Part shown: positions 63,242 through 64,000 of the stretch, piece by piece | How positions within the stretch are numbered: position 1 is the first letter of the stretch | How the letters are laid out: each line of letters begins with the position of its first letter | Source of the DNA: Henriciella barbarensis | GTDB taxonomy: Bacteria; Pseudomonadota; Alphaproteobacteria; Caulobacterales; Hyphomonadaceae | Direction of reading: 5' to 3' | NCBI RefSeq assembly: GCF_003576345.1 | Contig: NZ_QWGB01000005.1 | Coordinates: 434,001 to 498,000, forward strand | Length of the DNA: 64,000 nt | Position numbers and translations under genes: made by a program | The notes under the pieces: model-generated | Told to the model about the DNA's origin: nothing | What the model saw: the letters and a program-made list of their open reading frames with translations, nothing else | Database searches by the model: none

Positions 63242-64000
63242 CTATTCAGCGGCGACGGGGGCAGCGGATGCGGTGCGGGCCATCTGTTTCATGCGCTTGT
63301 GCATGCTCTCGGCTGCGTCGCGCCCATCCTTGATAGCCCAGACGACGAGCGAGGCCCCGCGAACGATATCGCCGGCAGCGAACACACCCGGCAGGCTCGT
63401 TTCAAGCGTGGCGAAATCAACCTTGATGGCGCCCCAGCGGTTCACGGTCAGCGCAGGCTCATTGAACAGGTGCGGCAGGTCTTCAGGGTCAAAGCCAAGC
63501 GCCTTGATGACCATGTCGGCTTCGATGTCGAAAGTCCCACCGGTCTTTTCCGGGGACTGGCGGCCGGACGGGTCCGGTGCGCCGAGCTTCATACGCGCGG
63601 CGCGCACGGCTTGCAGCTTTCCGCCTTCGTCGTCGATCAGCGCTTCAGGAGACGCGAGCCATTCAAAGACGACGCCCTCTTCCTCGGCATTGGCGACCTC
63701 GCGCTGCGAGCCCGGCATATTGGCGCGGTCACGGCGATAGAGACAGGAAACAGATGTCGCGCCCTGACGAATGGCTGTGCGCACACAGTCCATAGCCGTG
63801 TCGCCGCCGCCAATGACGACAACCTTGCGGCCTTTCGCGTCGAGCGTGCCATTCTCGAATTCAGGCACGTCATCGCCGAGGCCCTTACGGTTTGACGTGG
63901 TCAGGAAGTCGAGCGCCTTGTGGACGCCTTCGCAACCTGCTCCGGGCACCATCAGGTCGCGCGCCTTGTAGACACCCGTCGCGATCAGAAGCGTGTCATG
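63242..64000 (-). CDS. gltD: Glutamate synthase small subunit, 5' end outside window
   Basis: Beta subunit of GOGAT, an NADPH-oxidising flavoprotein that feeds electrons to GltB. The last 252 codons are present. The frame is open to base 64000, so the gene begins beyond the window and any internal ATG start is false. The NAD(P)H-binding motif is VVVIGGGDTAMDCVRTAIRQG. FAD-domain segments are LIATGVYKARDL and GVFAAGDIVRGASLVVWAI. The N-terminal Fe-S cluster part lies outside. It is directly upstream of gltB. Confidence 0.96.
   Translation of the reverse strand, partial: HDTLLIATGVYKARDLMVPGAGCEGVHKALDFLTTSNRKGLGDDVPEFENGTLDAKGRKVVVIGGGDTAMDCVRTAIRQGATSVSCLYRRDRANMPGSQREVANAEEEGVVFEWLASPEALIDDEGGKLQAVRAARMKLGAPDPSGRQSPEKTGGTFDIEADMVIKALGFDPEDLPHLFNEPALTVNRWGAIKVDFATLETSLPGVFAAGDIVRGASLVVWAIKDGRDAAESMHKRMKQMARTASAAPVAAE

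Noticed and set aside
1-64000. CRISPR arrays, tRNA or rRNA genes, insertion sequences and prophage genes
   Set aside because: I saw no regularly spaced direct repeats, no cloverleaf-like sequences, no transposase or integrase motifs, and no phage structural genes. A dedicated tRNA scan would be needed to exclude a tRNA fully.

Overview
The window looks like a chromosomal segment of a GC-rich marine alphaproteobacterium, most likely of the Hyphomonadaceae/Maricaulales type (inference). The pointers are a Caulobacter-type tad/cpa pilus locus, both signature genes of the ethylmalonyl-CoA pathway (crotonyl-CoA carboxylase/reductase and ethylmalonyl-CoA mutase), a lysC-ptsP pair with a divergent ubiG, an alphaproteobacterial DnaX without the usual zinc cysteines, a short SRP RNA, and many secreted peptidases plus a TonB-dependent receptor. 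No rRNA, tRNA, CRISPR array, transposase or integrase was seen.

Layout. 1-4207: the end of a TonB-dependent receptor with a strong terminator, a PQQ-type sugar dehydrogenase lipoprotein and a glutathione S-transferase. 4338-8634: the recR-ybaB-dnaX recombination/replication operon, divergent from a bacterial (6-4)-type photolyase that seems to have lost its Fe-S ligands. 8635-12480: an accessory stretch with poorly conserved small genes, three copies of a 26-bp palindromic repeat, and an AT-richer two-gene unit (a Cys-cluster protein plus a DUF3644/HEPN-like protein). That unit abuts the 3' end of the SRP RNA gene, which was found from its domain IV sequence. 12485-19150: nudC, a 52-residue Pmp3-family membrane protein, a YHS-domain protein divergent from a LysR regulator, and two peptidases (DUF885, M17).

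19269-29801: tad pilus locus. A tadD-like lipoprotein converges on flp-cpaA-cpaB-cpaC-cpaD-cpaE-cpaF-tadB-tadC, all on the minus strand. The 52-residue Flp prepilin heads the cluster, and a divergent gene encodes a stand-alone pilus N-terminal domain. 29881-37377: a RodZ-like HTH protein, ptsP, lysC, ubiG, a DUF924 protein and a Bcr/CflA efflux pump. 37528-40023: an MltF-like transglycosylase and a CNNM/CBS protein. 40122-45252: ethylmalonyl-CoA mutase, a small membrane protein, a D-amino-acid transaminase-like enzyme and crotonyl-CoA carboxylase/reductase. The ecm and ccr upstream regions share TTGC/GCAA inverted repeats.

45336-64000: a secreted small protein, an M20 peptidase, a voltage-gated-type ion channel, then a translation cluster infC-rpmI-rplT-GNAT-pheS-(membrane protein)-pheT in which infC appears to start at an AUA codon. 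Two glycosyltransferases, an alpha/beta hydrolase, dnaJ, gltB and the 3' part of gltD close the window.

The most interesting accessory element is the HEPN-like two-gene unit next to the SRP RNA gene. It is a plausible but unproven defence or RNA-targeting module.
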